Shown: positions 8,934 to 20,053, counted from the stretch's first letter. The stretch: 64,000 bases of DNA from Shimia sp. (GCA_024224295.1 JAAENN010000156.1:62001-126000); one strand, 5' to 3'. The notes: generated by a model from the sequence alone, not told the origin. Program-made: numbers and translations.

Positions 8934-9611
8934 ATGCAAGACACCGTTCTCAAACACCTCACCGCGCTCTCCATTGGCGCGCTGGTCGTATTTTCATCGC
9001 AGGCAGTGGCACAATCCGCCACAACCGACACCAAATCCAAAGACCACAAGCACGCGCATAACCATGCGCATGATCACAAAAAGCCTGAACCGAAGCTGAT
9101 CGATGAGGCCAAGGTGCAAGCCCGCGCCCTGTCTGACTGGGAAAACGACTGGCAGTCGCTCTATCCCTTCCTGCAGGACGGCACGCTTGATCCTGTGTGG
9201 GAACACAAAGCCGAGAGCGGCAAAAAAACCGCCGAGGAGTACCGCGCCTACTACACCACCGGTTTCAAAACCGACGTCGACCGCCTCCAAATTGACGGCG
9301 CAAATGTTGCCTTCTTCAAAGACGGCAAACCGGTTCAAGGCACCTACCAAGAGGACGGCTATGAAATCTTGACTTACAAGTCTGGCAATCAGGGCATCCG
9401 CTTCATCTATAAAAAATCCGGCGGTGACGCCGCAGCACCGCAGTTCATCCAATTCAGCGACCACGAAATGGTCCCCACCAAAGTGGATCACTTCCACCTC
9501 TATTGGGGCGACGATCGCGCGGCGCTACTCAAGGAAGTCACCAACTGGCCAACCTATTTTCCCGCCGATTGGAGCGGCGCGGACATTGTAAAGAGCATGA
9601 CCAGCCACTGA
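8934..9611 (+). CDS. zinT: ZinT/YodA-family periplasmic zinc-binding protein
   Basis: 225 aa from the ATG at 8934, which has a GGAAA ribosome site; an in-frame GTG at 8916 would add six residues. After a signal peptide (ends near QAVAQ) comes a His-rich stretch, DHKHAHNHAHDHKK, then the YodA lipocalin-like domain with LSDWENDWQSLYP, YRAYYTTGF, and the C-terminal DHFHLYWG metal-ligand motif. ZinT binds Zn/Cd in the periplasm and delivers zinc to the ZnuA importer. The Zur-like box upstream supports induction by zinc starvation. No znu genes are nearby. Confidence 0.92.
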   Translation: MQDTVLKHLTALSIGALVVFSSQAVAQSATTDTKSKDHKHAHNHAHDHKKPEPKLIDEAKVQARALSDWENDWQSLYPFLQDGTLDPVWEHKAESGKKTAEEYRAYYTTGFKTDVDRLQIDGANVAFFKDGKPVQGTYQEDGYEILTYKSGNQGIRFIYKKSGGDAAAPQFIQFSDHEMVPTKVDHFHLYWGDDRAALLKEVTNWPTYFPADWSGADIVKSMTSH

Positions 9612-9622
9612 CCCTCTTTTAG

Positions 9623-9658
9623 GACCCCAAGCACTGGCAGCACGTGGGGCGGTTTTTT
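9623..9658 (+). terminator. Possible weak terminator after zinT
   Basis: CCCCA and TGGGG arms around a long loop are followed by GGTTTTTTCT. The stem is short, so this may only add to the stronger hairpin 60 nt downstream. Confidence 0.35.
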
Positions 9659-9682
9659 CTCGTGTGCTTCCAGTCTACTCCC

Positions 9683-9713
9683 AAAGGCGCAGTCTCACGA
9701 CTGCGCCTTTTTA
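9683..9713 (+). terminator. Rho-independent terminator after zinT
   Basis: AAAGGCGCAGTC, loop TCAC, GACTGCGCCTTTTT: a 12-bp stem with a T-run on the plus strand. Confidence 0.8.
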
Positions 9714-9771
9714 TGCCTGGTGGCGAGATACCAAAAACCGCTCCAATTCCTGCGCAGCCAGACCGCACGAT

Positions 9772-9800
9772 AAAAAGCCCCCACCATTTCTGGTGAGGGC
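9772..9800 (-). terminator. Rho-independent terminator after the first AGCS symporter
   Basis: Read on the minus strand, GCCCTCACCA and TGGTGGGGGC pair (10 bp, one G-T) around a four-base loop and are followed by TTTTTA. Located 24 nt past the symporter stop codon. Confidence 0.85.
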
Positions 9801-9823
9801 CGTTGTATGCTATCAAAGATGTC

Positions 9824-11326
9824 TTAGTGTTTAAACTTCTTGATCTCACCACTCTCAAGCTTGGCCAGATAGGCCTGCATTTCGCGTTTCACCACAGGGG
9901 CGAGGAAATAAAGGCCAAGGATGTTGGGCACGCAGATCAGGAACACCAGCGCATCCGAAATGTCCAAAATTGGACCCAGCTGCACAACACAGCCCAACGC
10001 TACAAACGCACAAAAGATCAGCTTATAGACCGTTTGCAGCATCTGGTCCTCTCCAAACAGATAGGTCCACCCTTTTAGCCCGTAGTAAGACCAGGAAATC
10101 ATGGTTGAAAAGGCAAACAGAAGCGCACCAAAGGCCAATGGCACAGGGAACCAGCCAATCTGCCGCTCAAATGCTGCTGAGGTCATAGCAACCCCAGTCG
10201 CATCCCCTGCAAAGTTGGGATCAGCCACTTGGCTTGTGCCAATGACAAGCGCGGTGATGGTACAGATGACAATGGTGTCGATAAACGGTTCGAGCAGAGA
10301 GACATAGCCTTCTGTCACCGGCTCATCTGTCCGTACAGCCGCGTGGGCAATCGACGCGGACCCAATGCCCGCCTCGTTGGAGAACACCGCCCGCTGAAAA
10401 CCAATGATCAACGCGCCCAAGGCCCCACCGGTCACGCCTTCGCCAGTGAAGGCACCGGTGAAAATGTTGCCGATGGCCGCTGGGATCGAGCTGAAATTCA
10501 TCAGGATCACAATGATCGCAAACACGCAGTAGAAGACGGCCATGAAAGGCACAACTTTTTCGGTCACGCGGGCGATGGATTTGATCCCGCCAATGATGAC
10601 GGCAAAAACAACCGCTGCAAGGATCAGGCCAACCAGCCAACCGTAGCCATCCAACGCGCCACCTGCGACGGTGTTCAATTGAACGTAGGCTTGGTTGGAT
10701 TGGAACATATTACCAATGCCCAGAGCACCGATAAAAATGCCAATGGCATAGAACGTGCCCATGAGCTTACCAAAACCCACCATGCCGCGTTCTTCGAACC
10801 CTTTCGTTAGATAGTACATCGGGCCACCCGATACGGATCCATCCGGGTTCTCATTCCGATACTTCACGCCAAGCGTACATTCGACAAACTTGGTGGACAT
10901 GCCGAGAAACCCCGCCACAATCAACCAGAACGTCGCCCCGGCGCCACCCACGGTCACTGCAACTGCGACCCCGCCGATGTTACCGATGCCAACTGTGCCC
11001 GACACCGCTGTGGCAAGCGCCTGAAAATGAGACACTTCCCCGGCACTGTTGGGGTCGGCGTAGTCTCCACGGACAAGCGCAATTGCGTGTTTGAAACCAC
11101 GTAAGTTGATGAAGCCCATATAGAGTGTAAAAAACACGGCCCCAACGACCAGCCACAACACAACAAGCGGAAGATTGGCCCCGGCGATCGGGATTTTAAA
11201 AAACACAACAGAGCCAATGAACGAGGCTATGGGCGCGGTGAAATTGTTGATGGTTTCATCAATGCCAGCATGGGCTGGCCCAACAATCGAAACTGCCGCA
11301 AACAAAAAAAACAGGATGCGAGTCAT
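9824..11326 (-). CDS. Alanine/glycine:cation symporter family (AGCS) protein, copy 1
   Basis: 500 aa polytopic membrane protein of the Na+:alanine symporter family. Start chosen at 11326 because GGAGGAGC lies just upstream; the longer open frame would run into the uspA gene. The first ~20 residues are signal-like (ending PAHAG). Family motifs include GEVSHFQALATAVSGTVGIG, the GGAGATFW segment, KFVECTLGVKYR, SGGPMYYL, FSNEAGIGSAS and MISWSYYGLKGW. It imports small neutral amino acids with sodium; the exact substrate cannot be read. Lies 29 nt behind uspA, the same order as at 56.2-58.2 kb. Confidence 0.9.
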   Translation of the reverse strand: MTRILFFLFAAVSIVGPAHAGIDETINNFTAPIASFIGSVVFFKIPIAGANLPLVVLWLVVGAVFFTLYMGFINLRGFKHAIALVRGDYADPNSAGEVSHFQALATAVSGTVGIGNIGGVAVAVTVGGAGATFWLIVAGFLGMSTKFVECTLGVKYRNENPDGSVSGGPMYYLTKGFEERGMVGFGKLMGTFYAIGIFIGALGIGNMFQSNQAYVQLNTVAGGALDGYGWLVGLILAAVVFAVIIGGIKSIARVTEKVVPFMAVFYCVFAIIVILMNFSSIPAAIGNIFTGAFTGEGVTGGALGALIIGFQRAVFSNEAGIGSASIAHAAVRTDEPVTEGYVSLLEPFIDTIVICTITALVIGTSQVADPNFAGDATGVAMTSAAFERQIGWFPVPLAFGALLFAFSTMISWSYYGLKGWTYLFGEDQMLQTVYKLIFCAFVALGCVVQLGPILDISDALVFLICVPNILGLYFLAPVVKREMQAYLAKLESGEIKKFKH

Positions 11327-11355
11327 GATGCTCCTCCGGAAACTAGAATTCAAAA

Positions 11356-11790
11356 TCAAGGAACGACGACGACCGGCACAGGCGCGGTCTGGATCAGGTT
11401 ACCTGCGACACTGCCAAACAGGAGCGACTTCAATCCGCTGTGACCACGGCGGCCAATCAAAATCTGAGCTGCACTGCATTCTTTGGCAATTTCAATCAAT
11501 GTCTCTGCAGGGTGACCGTGGCGCACGACACCATTACACGCCAAATTCTCCCCTTCGAGCCGCTTCAGCGCCGGCGCGACAATCTCGCTGTTGGCCCGCT
11601 CAATTTCGGTTTCCCGACGTTTGTGACGCGTGGCATTTTCTTCTGGTGTGTTAAAGGAATACGGCGACCACTCGATCACATAGGCAACAATGACTTTGGC
11701 CCCACCTTGTTTCGCTCTGGCAATAGCGTGGTCGAGCGCACGGTCAGAACCGTCACTCCCATCCACCGCTAAAAGCAAAACATTTTCAAT
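11356..11790 (-). CDS. Universal stress protein (UspA family), probable ATT start
   Basis: UspA fold: DGSDGSDRALDHA near the N-terminus, the linker EWSPYSFNTPEE, and the C-terminal nucleotide loop IGRRGHSGLKSLLFGSVAGNLIQ (key G-x2-G-x9-G(S) glycines). No ATG precedes the conserved first strand. A TTG at 11778 would delete part of it and has no ribosome site. ATT at 11790 is in frame, six bases behind AGGGAG, and gives 144 residues, exactly the length of the paralogue at 57716-58150, with DGS at the same position. Probably co-transcribed with the AGCS symporter downstream. Confidence 0.8.
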   Translation of the reverse strand: MENVLLLAVDGSDGSDRALDHAIARAKQGGAKVIVAYVIEWSPYSFNTPEENATRHKRRETEIERANSEIVAPALKRLEGENLACNGVVRHGHPAETLIEIAKECSAAQILIGRRGHSGLKSLLFGSVAGNLIQTAPVPVVVVP

Positions 11791-12044
11791 AACTTACTCC
11801 CTACTGAACTAACATTTAGGTGTGTCGATCTTGTGTCGCTCCCGCCTAAATTGATCGACCCCAGGTCAACTTGACATCAGCCAATAGGGCCAGTTCGTCC
11901 AACAAATAAGTCCTGTTTCGCGGAAAACCCTGCGAAGCGGCTGCGAATTTCTCAACGTCAGATTGCCGCAATCATCTCGAATGATCGTGCATGCCAAAGC
12001 ACTTATGCTAACCTCAATGCGATTGTATTTTGCGGAGCGCAACA
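11791..12044. other. Divergent intergenic region uspA / SDR gene
   Basis: 254 bp without a coding region I can support. It must hold promoters for uspA (minus) and the SDR gene (plus). I see no clear operator palindrome. Confidence 0.5.
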
Positions 12045-13337
12045 ATGCCCACAGCCTTTGTTCTTGGCGGCTATGGCCTCATCGGATCGGCCTGCATGGC
12101 AGCGCTGACAGAAGCAGGATATGACGTTACCGGCATTGGCCGCAGCGCCAAAGCCGCCGCACGGTCTCCGCAGTACTGCTGGAAACACCTCAACCTCACC
12201 ACAGTGCACGCCGATCAATGGCGCGCCCTTCTGCAAAACGCAGATGTAGTGGTAAATGCATCCGGTGCATTGCAAGAGGGTCCGGGCGACAGCCTCTCCC
12301 AAATTCACGTCGACGTGGTCAGTCGCCTCGCTGAAGCCGCCGCGCAAACGCAAACCCGCGTGATCCAAATTTCCGCCGCAGGTGTATCGCCCGAGGCCGA
12401 CACCGCGTTCTTCCGCACCAAAGCCGAAGGCGATGCCATTCTGTCCAACTCTCAGGCCAACCATGTCATCCTGCGCCCCACTCTGGTGCTGGGGCGCGAA
12501 GCTTATGGCGGCAGCGCCCTCCTGCGCGCGCTTGCCGGCCTGCCCGCGATCCTTCTACGCGTGTTTGACACCAGTCACATTCAAACCGTCGCGCTGGCAG
12601 ACGTTGCCCATGCCGTCACCTTGGCCTGCGATCCCAAAGTCCCCTCCGGCACCATCGCCGACATCACCGAGCCCAACGCCCATAGTTTCGACAGCCTAGC
12701 CTTGCGCACCCGCGTATGGCTTGGCGTTCCTGCCCCAATCTGGCGCCCCACTCTGCCAAGCTGGATGCTGACGCTCACCGCCTGCGGCGCTGATGCGCTA
12801 AGCTGGCTCGGCTGGCGCGCGCCTCTACGCAGCACTGCGCTATCCGTTCTCAGGAATGGTATCTCCGGCGACCCGCTTCTGTGGCACCAGCTCACCGGCC
12901 ACACCTGCCATCCACTTGCCGAAACGCTCGAACACCACCCCGCTACCGCGCAAGACCGCACCGCCGCCCGTGTCTTTCTGGCCCTGCCCTTTGCCATCGC
13001 CACGCTGTCGCTGTTCTGGCTGCTTTCCGGTGTGATCGGCCTTATCCAAACACCCGCTGCTATGCAGGTTCTTACTGCCACCGGCACAAGTCCCGCCTTT
13101 GCTGCCGTTGCTGTCCTCGGCGGCGGCATTGCCGACATCGTTCTTGGCGGCGCAATCCTCATCCGCCGTCACACCCGCAAAGCCGCCATCGGCATGACCC
13201 TCCTCTCTGCCATGTACCTGCTTGGCGCGGCTCTAATGACGCCCGCGCTCTTTGCCGATCCGCTTGGTCCCATGGTCAAAGTGCTCCCCGGCATCACACT
13301 CGCCGCCTTAGTGGCCCTACTCATGGACGACCGATGA
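12045..13337 (+). CDS. SDR-type NAD(P)-binding protein fused to a DoxX-like membrane domain
   Basis: 430 aa from the ATG at 12045 (GGAG 8 nt upstream); the open frame could extend to a TTG at 12030. The N-terminal ~240 residues are an atypical extended SDR/epimerase-like Rossmann domain with nucleotide loop VLGGYGLIGSAC, NASGALQ and LRPTLVLG; no YxxxK catalytic pair is evident. The C-terminal ~130 residues hold four hydrophobic helices in the DoxX_3 arrangement. Substrate unknown. The stop overlaps the DUF2269 start (ATGA), so the two are co-translated and may form one membrane redox unit. Confidence 0.78.
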   Translation: MPTAFVLGGYGLIGSACMAALTEAGYDVTGIGRSAKAAARSPQYCWKHLNLTTVHADQWRALLQNADVVVNASGALQEGPGDSLSQIHVDVVSRLAEAAAQTQTRVIQISAAGVSPEADTAFFRTKAEGDAILSNSQANHVILRPTLVLGREAYGGSALLRALAGLPAILLRVFDTSHIQTVALADVAHAVTLACDPKVPSGTIADITEPNAHSFDSLALRTRVWLGVPAPIWRPTLPSWMLTLTACGADALSWLGWRAPLRSTALSVLRNGISGDPLLWHQLTGHTCHPLAETLEHHPATAQDRTAARVFLALPFAIATLSLFWLLSGVIGLIQTPAAMQVLTATGTSPAFAAVAVLGGGIADIVLGGAILIRRHTRKAAIGMTLLSAMYLLGAALMTPALFADPLGPMVKVLPGITLAALVALLMDDR

Positions 13338-13801
13338 TCGAGGAACTCCTTCGCTTCACCCATGTCCTTGGCGCCACTGTCCTCTTGGGCACCGGTGCCG
13401 GCATCGCCTTCTTTATGGTCCTGTCCCACCGCAGCCGCGACCCGGCCTTGATTGCTCATGTCGCTGGCATCGTCGTGATTGCCGACACCGTTTTCACCGC
13501 CACCGCCGCGATCCTGCAACCCATCACCGGCACGCTTCTGGCTTGGCACCTCGGCTGGTCCCTCTGGGAACCTTGGCTGCTGCTCTCGATCATCCTTTAT
13601 CTGGTGGTCGGTGCCTTCTGGCTGCCAGTCGTCTGGATTCAGTTACAAATGCGCAACCTCGCCCGCGCCGCCCACGACACGCAATCGCCTTTGCCAGACC
13701 GTTATTTCCAACTCTACCGCATCTGGTTCGCCTGCGGCTTCCCAGCCTTCTTTGCCGTCATGGGCATCGTCTGGCTGATGTTGATGAAACCAGCGTTCTG
13801 A
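13334..13801 (+). CDS. DUF2269-family integral membrane protein
   Basis: 155 aa, with about four membrane segments (MIEELLRFTHVLGATVLLGTG at the start; VVWIQLQMRNLA after the third). The conserved His in FTHVLGA and the overall pattern match DUF2269. The true start is the ATG at 13334, overlapping the stop of the SDR-DoxX gene; the same frame is open further upstream but lies inside that gene. Function unknown. Genes of this family often sit next to the SDR-DoxX gene, which suggests a joint function. Confidence 0.8.
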   Translation: MIEELLRFTHVLGATVLLGTGAGIAFFMVLSHRSRDPALIAHVAGIVVIADTVFTATAAILQPITGTLLAWHLGWSLWEPWLLLSIILYLVVGAFWLPVVWIQLQMRNLARAAHDTQSPLPDRYFQLYRIWFACGFPAFFAVMGIVWLMLMKPAF

Positions 13802-13805
13802 CAAA

Positions 13806-13836
13806 CAAAAAAGGCGCGACCCCCGCCGCGCCTTCC
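13806..13836. terminator. Convergent terminator between DUF2269 gene and katG
   Basis: GGCGCG (13813-13818) and CGCGCC (13827-13832) form the stem. The minus strand continues with TTTTTT, a strong terminator for katG; the plus strand has only a weak T-stretch. Confidence 0.75.
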
Positions 13837-13855
13837 TTATTCATGTCATCAAAGA

Positions 13856-16147
<2,292 letters not shown>

Positions 16148-17041
16148 ATGAATAATCTGACACTGCGCCAACTCCGTTATTTTACTGCCCTTGCTGAACA
16201 CGGCCATTTTGGTCGCGCTGCGGATGTATGTGCCATTTCTCAGCCTGCCTTATCCGTGCAAATCAAAGAGTTGGAGGAAAGCTTTGGCGCGCCGTTGCTG
16301 GAGCGCACCACCCGTCGCGTGCGCCTCACATCTTTTGGCGAAGACGTGCTTGTGCGCGTGCGCGAAATCCTGCGCAGTGTGGACGAACTTGGTGACATGG
16401 CCCGTGCCGCGCAATCCGGCCTCACAGGGCGCCTGCGCTTGGGGGTGATTCCCACGATTGCGCCTTACCTGCTTCCAGCCCTTCTGCGCGAAGTAAAAAC
16501 CACCTTTCCTGAGATGTCCCTCATGGTGCGTGAAACCATGACCGCCAACCTTTTGGCAGAACTGCACGCGGGTCGCATCGACACTGCAATTGTTGCCCTG
16601 CCAGTTTCTGAGCCTGCGTTTACGGAAGAGCCGCTCTGGTCCGAAGCATTTGTACTTGTGCGCCCCGACACCGAAGCTGCCGCACCGGTCCCCGCGCCAG
16701 ATACGTTGGAGCGCGAACGCCTGCTCTTGCTTGAAGAAGGTCACTGCTTCCGCGATCAGGCCCTCTCTTTTTGCTCCCTGCCCTCAGCCCGCCCCCACGA
16801 AGGATTGGACGGCTCGTCCCTCTCCACGTTGGTGCAGATGGTTGGCGCCGGTCTCGGCGTCACCGTGATCCCGGAAATGGCTGTGCCGGTGGACACGCCC
16901 ACTGCAGCCGTGAGTGTCGCGCGGTTTGCGGGTGCGCAACCCGCCCGCACCATCGGCATGATCTGGCGCAAGAGCAGCCCACTGGCCACGCAGTTGCAAG
17001 AACTGGCTGATGTGGTGCGGAATGTCGGCAAAACGCAGTGA
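16148..17041 (+). CDS. oxyR: Hydrogen-peroxide-sensing LysR regulator OxyR
   Basis: 297 aa. N-terminal LysR HTH (FGRAADVCAISQPALSVQ) and an effector domain. The peroxide-sensing pair is present in GHCFRDQALSFC: Cys200 and Cys209, corresponding to Cys199/Cys208 of E. coli OxyR. Oxidation of the first Cys and disulfide formation would switch on target genes. Divergent from katG, its expected main target. Only the OxyR subgroup of LysR proteins has this Cys pair in this context, so the call is firm. Confidence 0.95.
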   Translation: MNNLTLRQLRYFTALAEHGHFGRAADVCAISQPALSVQIKELEESFGAPLLERTTRRVRLTSFGEDVLVRVREILRSVDELGDMARAAQSGLTGRLRLGVIPTIAPYLLPALLREVKTTFPEMSLMVRETMTANLLAELHAGRIDTAIVALPVSEPAFTEEPLWSEAFVLVRPDTEAAAPVPAPDTLERERLLLLEEGHCFRDQALSFCSLPSARPHEGLDGSSLSTLVQMVGAGLGVTVIPEMAVPVDTPTAAVSVARFAGAQPARTIGMIWRKSSPLATQLQELADVVRNVGKTQ

Positions 17042-17167
17042 CGCAACGCACGCTGCATTTAGACCTAAACTGCTGCAAGATCACGCACCGCTGCAAAACA
17101 GTCGCGATACCGACACCATACCGACGTCAAAATCGAGAGTTAACGCCGGCAAAATCCAGGGCAACAC

Positions 17168-18355
17168 TCAGTCCTTGGTGACATCGTGAAGATAGATCCA
17201 GTCAAACTGACCTATCATCTTTTTCGGGGCCAGCGTGGAGGCCATACGAATCCCCATATGCGCCGCCATCCGCAGCGGCCCATTGCTTAAATGGTATTTC
17301 CACGCGTTCTTGCTGGCCGTTTCCACAACCTTCGTCACACGCCCCGCGCGGCGCACCTGATAAGCCGCCAAGCCACTACTAAAATCTTCTGCCTTTTCAA
17401 GCGCATCGCCCAAAACCCAGGCGTCTTCCATCGCCATCACCGCCCCCTGCGCCATAAAGGGCAAAGTTGGATGCGCCGCATCTCCAAGTAGCACACAATG
17501 GTCTTTGTGCCACACCGGTGCCACTGGGTGCCGGAACAGCCCCCATTTGCGCACGTCCGTGACCTCGGCCAGCATCCGCCGTACGCCGCCACCAAAATCA
17601 CTGAACGTTTTCTGAAGGTTGGCCGGATCATCAGGTATGTTCCAACCTTCCTCAGCCCACCCCACCTGCTCCTGCACAGCGACGATATTGACCAACTCTC
17701 CGCCACGCAGCGGGTAACTCACCACATGGCGTTTTGGCCCCATGTGCACCTGCGCCACATCCGGATGGGCCATCGTATTAGGCACCGTCGCCCGCCACGC
17801 GGTTTGTCGCGTGAAAAACGGCGCCACAGTGCCATTGAGAACCGGCCGCATCTTGGAGTGCAGACCGTCCGCGCCCACCACCAAATCAACAGTCATTTCG
17901 GCACCATTGGCCATCACGATCTTTGGCTGTACACTAGGAACAACTGTTTCAACTTGCTGAAGTAAAAGCACTTTTACACCAGCCGCCCGTACGGCCTCAG
18001 CCAAAACATCGATCAAATCCGCGCGATGCACAAAGAAATATTCTGTTGGGCGCAGCAGATCATTTTCAGAGATCAATCCAAGATCCAGCCGGCTCACCAA
18101 CCGGCCCGCCGCAAAATCGCGCAACTCTACTGCATCAGCCCGCACCGCACGTTTTTTCAGCGCAGCATCGACGCCCAGCGCCTTCAGCACGGCCATACCG
18201 TTGGGGCTGATCTGCAGACCCGCCCCAACCTCTTTGATCGCTTCAGCTTGCTCAAGCACATGCACCGAAGCCCCGCGCTGCTTAAGCATCAGCGCCGCAG
18301 TCAACCCACCAATCCCCGCGCCAATCACGGTGATCTTTTTACCCTGCAAATCCAT
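17168..18355 (-). CDS. FAD-dependent aromatic monooxygenase (salicylate/3-hydroxybenzoate hydroxylase type)
   Basis: 395 aa single-component flavin hydroxylase. The dinucleotide loop VIGAGIGGLTAALML (residues ~10-24), the DG motif VVGADGLHSKMR and the GD motif LLGDAAHPTLPFMAQGA are all intact. Enzymes of this group hydroxylate aromatic or quinone rings with NAD(P)H and O2. The substrate is unknown; no ring-cleavage genes are nearby, so a role in aromatic catabolism is unproven. Downstream of dksA on the same strand but behind a terminator-like hairpin, so it probably has its own promoter. Confidence 0.85.
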   Translation of the reverse strand: MDLQGKKITVIGAGIGGLTAALMLKQRGASVHVLEQAEAIKEVGAGLQISPNGMAVLKALGVDAALKKRAVRADAVELRDFAAGRLVSRLDLGLISENDLLRPTEYFFVHRADLIDVLAEAVRAAGVKVLLLQQVETVVPSVQPKIVMANGAEMTVDLVVGADGLHSKMRPVLNGTVAPFFTRQTAWRATVPNTMAHPDVAQVHMGPKRHVVSYPLRGGELVNIVAVQEQVGWAEEGWNIPDDPANLQKTFSDFGGGVRRMLAEVTDVRKWGLFRHPVAPVWHKDHCVLLGDAAHPTLPFMAQGAVMAMEDAWVLGDALEKAEDFSSGLAAYQVRRAGRVTKVVETASKNAWKYHLSNGPLRMAAHMGIRMASTLAPKKMIGQFDWIYLHDVTKD

Positions 18356-18370
18356 GACTTAACCCTAATG

Positions 18371-18405
18371 AAAAAACGCCGAAGCAACAGCCTCGGCGTC
18401 TTTAT
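18371..18405 (-). terminator. Terminator downstream of dksA
   Basis: On the minus strand, GACGCCGAGG and CTTCGGCG form a stem around CTGTTG and are followed by TTTTTTC. It lies between dksA and the monooxygenase gene. Confidence 0.75.
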
Positions 18406-18451
18406 TTTCTGGTCCAAACCCTGCGATTAACCGTCACAGGGAGATGCAATC

Positions 18452-18925
18452 TTAGTCGTCGCGATGCACTTTTTCACGGCGCTCGTGACGTTCCTGCGCT
18501 TCAAGGCTCATGGTCGCGATTGGACGGGCGTCCAGACGTTTGAGCGAAATCGGCTCCCCCGTCACTTCACAGTACCCATATTCTCCTTCGTCAATCCGAC
18601 GAATGGCACTGTCAATTTTTGCAACCAATTTACGCTGACGATCCCGGGTCCGAAGCTCAAGCGCGCGATCAGTCTCCTCACTGGCGCGATCGGCTACATC
18701 CGGAATATTGCGGGTGCTGTCTTGCAGTCCCTCGATCGTGTCGCGGGTATCCGCAAGTAGATCATCTTTCCAGCTCAGTAGTTTACGTCGAAAGTATTCA
18801 ACCTGCCGGTCATTCATGAACGGCTCATCTTCTGCGGGACGATAGTCGTCGGGCAGGAAAGTTTCGGCTTTCATTTCTGCTCCCTCATCGCGGCTCACGT
18901 CCATCGTGGTATTCAATTCAGACAT
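18452..18925 (-). CDS. dksA: RNA polymerase-binding regulator DksA (zinc-ligand-poor type)
   Basis: 157 aa from 18925; an in-frame ATG at 18874 (AGGGAG upstream) gives 140 aa and the usual MKAE start, so both starts are possible. Coiled-coil region with the conserved tip Asp/Ala segment NIPDVADRASEETD, then GEYGYCEVTGEPISLKRL. DksA enters the RNA polymerase secondary channel and, with ppGpp, adjusts rRNA and amino-acid promoters. Of the four zinc-finger cysteines of E. coli DksA only one remains (YGYCEVTG); the others are Thr, Ser and Ala. This agrees with zinc-independent DksA proteins known in Rhodobacteraceae. Confidence 0.92.
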   Translation of the reverse strand: MSELNTTMDVSRDEGAEMKAETFLPDDYRPAEDEPFMNDRQVEYFRRKLLSWKDDLLADTRDTIEGLQDSTRNIPDVADRASEETDRALELRTRDRQRKLVAKIDSAIRRIDEGEYGYCEVTGEPISLKRLDARPIATMSLEAQERHERREKVHRDD

Positions 18926-19059
18926 GCAACCCCCCTTCTATGCTTGCTGCAAATACTCCCTTGGCTAGGGAATGTCACTACCTGTTAACCCCTCATTGCG
19001 GACAAAATATGTTCACGATAGGGTACGCGCCGAAATAGGCGAACGGGCGGAGAAATTTT

Positions 19060-19899
19060 ATGCAGTTTTCGGGCACCAAAGACTACGTGGCCACAGACGA
19101 TCTGACAGTTGCGGTCAACGCCGCAGTGGCACTCGAACGCCCCCTGCTCGTCAAAGGTGAGCCAGGCACTGGCAAGACCGAACTTGCCATGCAGGTGGCA
19201 CGCGGTCTTGGCCTGAAGATGATCGAGTGGAACGTGAAATCCACCACCAAGGCGCAACAAGGTCTGTACGAGTACGACGCTGTCTCGCGCCTGCGTGATA
19301 GCCAGTTAGGCGAGGAGCGCGTGCATGACATCGGCAACTACATCAAACGCGGAAAACTCTGGGAAGCCTTTGAAAGTGATGAGAAGGTTGTTCTGCTGAT
19401 CGACGAGATCGACAAGGCCGATATCGAGTTTCCAAATGATCTGTTGCAGGAACTCGATAAGATGGAATTCCACGTCTATGAGACTGGCGAGACCATCAAG
19501 GCCAAACACCGTCCGATCATCATCATCACCTCCAACAACGAAAAGGAACTGCCCGACGCGTTTTTGCGTCGCTGCTTCTTTCACTACATCCGCTTCCCTG
19601 AGATGGAGACGCTGAAGAAGATTGTTGAGGTCCATCACCCCGGTATCAAAGAAGCGCTACTGACCACGGCACTGGCGCAGTTCTTCGAAATTCGCGAAAC
19701 CGCTGGATTGAAGAAAAAGCCCTCTACATCAGAGGTCATCGACTGGTTAAAATTGCTGCTGGCCGAAGATCTTTCGCCAGAAGACCTGAAGCGCGACGGT
19801 GCAAACGCTCTGCCCAAGCTGCACGGCGCCTTGCTGAAAAATGAACAAGACGTGCATCTGTTTGAACGTCTGGCATTTATGGCGCGCTCCGGCCGCTGA
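19060..19899 (+). CDS. MoxR-family AAA+ ATPase (CoxD-like)
   Basis: 279 aa. Walker A GEPGTGKTEL (~residues 33-42), Walker B VVLLIDEIDKAD, sensor-1 IITSNNEKELPDAFLRR. MoxR ATPases act as chaperones that insert cofactors or remodel complexes, usually with a VWA-domain partner. That partner is encoded at 22057-23241 on the same strand, three genes downstream. A GGAG site precedes the ATG. The client protein is unknown; no CO dehydrogenase or methanol dehydrogenase genes are in the window. Confidence 0.88.
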   Translation: MQFSGTKDYVATDDLTVAVNAAVALERPLLVKGEPGTGKTELAMQVARGLGLKMIEWNVKSTTKAQQGLYEYDAVSRLRDSQLGEERVHDIGNYIKRGKLWEAFESDEKVVLLIDEIDKADIEFPNDLLQELDKMEFHVYETGETIKAKHRPIIIITSNNEKELPDAFLRRCFFHYIRFPEMETLKKIVEVHHPGIKEALLTTALAQFFEIRETAGLKKKPSTSEVIDWLKLLLAEDLSPEDLKRDGANALPKLHGALLKNEQDVHLFERLAFMARSGR

Positions 19900-20053
19900 G
19901 TTTCAGCCAAACTTTTGAACGGTCTGCCCCCGCACAGGCCTTTCATTTTCACCACAGACACCGCATTCTTGCCCAAGTCTTTGGGCATATTACGATCCAA
20001 TTAAGGCCTGATTTCGTAGAAGGAATCGGCATCCAACCGGAGTCCGACCACCC

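Noticed and set aside
12881-13333. Upstream extension of the DUF2269 frame inside the SDR-DoxX gene
   Set aside because: Arg/His-rich translation typical of an out-of-frame GC-rich gene; the ATG at 13334 overlapping the upstream stop is the natural start.
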